This document shows positions 6,359 through 7,092 of a stretch of DNA of 7,092 nucleotides, in pieces. This DNA is from Hyphomicrobiales bacterium (GTDB taxonomy: Bacteria > Pseudomonadota > Alphaproteobacteria > Rhizobiales > Aestuariivirgaceae), in the NCBI GenBank assembly GCA_012032065.1, contig JAAURV010000162.1:1-7092 (forward strand), in the 5' to 3' direction. A model generated the notes under the pieces. That model did not search any database and was not told the DNA's origin. It was given only the letters and a program-made list of their open reading frames with translations. The position numbers and the translations under genes are program-made. Numbering within the stretch: the stretch's first letter is position 1; the number at the start of each line of letters is the position of its first letter.

Positions 6359-7092
6359 GCCCCAGACCGAGGTTGTCGTTCTGGCAGATCTGGAACATGT
6401 GCTTTGGGTTCCTCGGCATTCAGTTCGGCTTCGCGCTGCAGAACGCCAATGTCAGCCGCATTTTTCAGACCCTGGGCGCCGACATGGAGCAGATCCCCAT
6501 CTTGTGGATCGCGGCGCCGCTCACTGGGCTGATCGTGCAGCCCATCGTCGGCTACTGCTCTGATCGCACCTGGAATTGGCTGGGGCGGCGCCGGCCATAT
6601 TTCCTGGGCGGTGCAGTGGTCGCAACGCTTGCCTTGTTCGTCATGCCTAATTCGCCCGCGTTGTGGATCGCAGCCGGCATGCTGTGGATCCTGGATGCTT
6701 CGATCAATGTGGCCATGGAGCCGTTTCGTGCCTATGTCGGCGATCTGTTGCCCACTCAACAGCGCGCATCTGGTTACGCCATGCAGAGTTTTTTCATCGG
6801 TGTCGGTGCGGTCGTGGCGAGCACCTTGCCGTGGATCCTGGAGCAGCTCGGCGTCGCCAACACGGCGGGCGAGGGCTTGATTCCGGACACGGTGAAGTAC
6901 GCCTTCTACTGGGGTGGTGCCGTGCTGCTGGTCGCGGTGGGCTGGACCATCATCAGCACGCGCGAGAATCCGCCCGACGTGCATCGCAGTCTCGGGACGC
7001 CGGCCGCGGTTCGGGCGACGCCTGCGCTGGAGCCGGGGCGCGGCGTGTTCCGCGTGATGCGTGGATCGTGGTGCGGTGGTGGGTGCAGCGGG
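6355..7092 (+). CDS. SLC45/GPH-type MFS sugar transporter (partial, C-terminus beyond right edge)
   Basis: Reading from the ATG at 6355 gives 246 codons with no stop, so only the N-terminal half is present. It holds about six membrane helices (roughly 8-29, 48-68, 82-98, 102-124, 141-161, 184-201) and the start of the central loop. Diagnostic features are FGFLGIQFGFALQNANVSRI (17-36), GRRRPYFLGG after TM2 (77-86), a charged MEPFRAYVGDLLP in TM4-5 (121-133) and RASGYAMQSFFIGVGAVVAS (137-156). These mark the SLC45-like cation-sugar symporters that carry sucrose, maltose or maltodextrins in bacteria; the exact sugar cannot be told. The ATG overlaps the stop of the amylase-tail frame (ATGA), with GGAG 10 bp upstream. 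This context suggests a starch or maltooligosaccharide uptake locus, not the housekeeping cluster to the left. The last ~15 residues are Gly/Cys/Trp-rich and unlike the usual loop. Confidence 0.88.
   Translation, partial: MSPRPRLSFWQIWNMCFGFLGIQFGFALQNANVSRIFQTLGADMEQIPILWIAAPLTGLIVQPIVGYCSDRTWNWLGRRRPYFLGGAVVATLALFVMPNSPALWIAAGMLWILDASINVAMEPFRAYVGDLLPTQQRASGYAMQSFFIGVGAVVASTLPWILEQLGVANTAGEGLIPDTVKYAFYWGGAVLLVAVGWTIISTRENPPDVHRSLGTPAAVRATPALEPGRGVFRVMRGSWCGGGCSG

Noticed and set aside
6307..6984. 225-codon open frame on the minus strand
   Set aside because: It is antisense to the transporter, whose membrane segments and GRRRPY motif are unmistakable. The antisense product is His/Arg/Asp-rich with no recognisable domain.

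Overview
The window looks like alphaproteobacterial chromosome over most of its length. It is GC-rich and gene-dense. It has two divergent housekeeping blocks: hemC-hemD-mitofilin-hemY on the minus strand and tsaD-gpsA-yciI on the plus strand. A mitofilin/Mic60-like gene placed between hemD and a hemY-type TPR gene is characteristic of Alphaproteobacteria; I cannot narrow the lineage further from sequence alone.

Minus strand, positions 1-3822: the order of transcription is hemC (hydroxymethylbilane synthase), hemD (uroporphyrinogen-III synthase), a mitofilin-domain inner-membrane protein and hemY (membrane-anchored TPR protein, cut by the left edge). HemC and HemD carry out consecutive steps of tetrapyrrole synthesis. 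The other two are membrane proteins that travel with them. The genes overlap or lie within 18 bp of each other, as expected for one operon. A 69-bp gap (3823-3891) separates hemC from the plus-strand genes and must hold the promoters for both directions unless they lie inside the coding regions.

Plus strand, 3892-5878: tsaD (tRNA t6A modification) overlaps gpsA (glycerol-3-phosphate dehydrogenase) by ATGA. tsaD carries a single-base frameshift near 4725 that separates its conserved C-terminal part, including a metal-binding Asp, from the rest. As tsaD is normally essential, a base missing from the sequence is more likely than a true null. gpsA is intact but lacks about 29 residues of the usual N-terminal domain.

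Plus strand, 5888-7092: this is the most unusual part. A YciI-like gene starts normally after gpsA with a strong ribosome binding site. At about codon 78 (near position 6120) it stops resembling YciI and continues in frame as what looks like the C-terminal beta-domain of a GH13 alpha-amylase/alpha-glucosidase. That tail overlaps by ATGA the start of an SLC45/GPH-type sugar transporter, which runs off the right edge. Amylase followed by such a transporter is a sensible carbohydrate-utilisation pair, so the right-hand ~970 bp appears to come from a different locus. The join is either a real rearrangement that made an in-frame YciI-amylase-tail fusion or, more probably, an assembly chimera. I found no RNA genes, CRISPR arrays, insertion sequences or convincing terminators, and no intergenic stretch over 300 bp.
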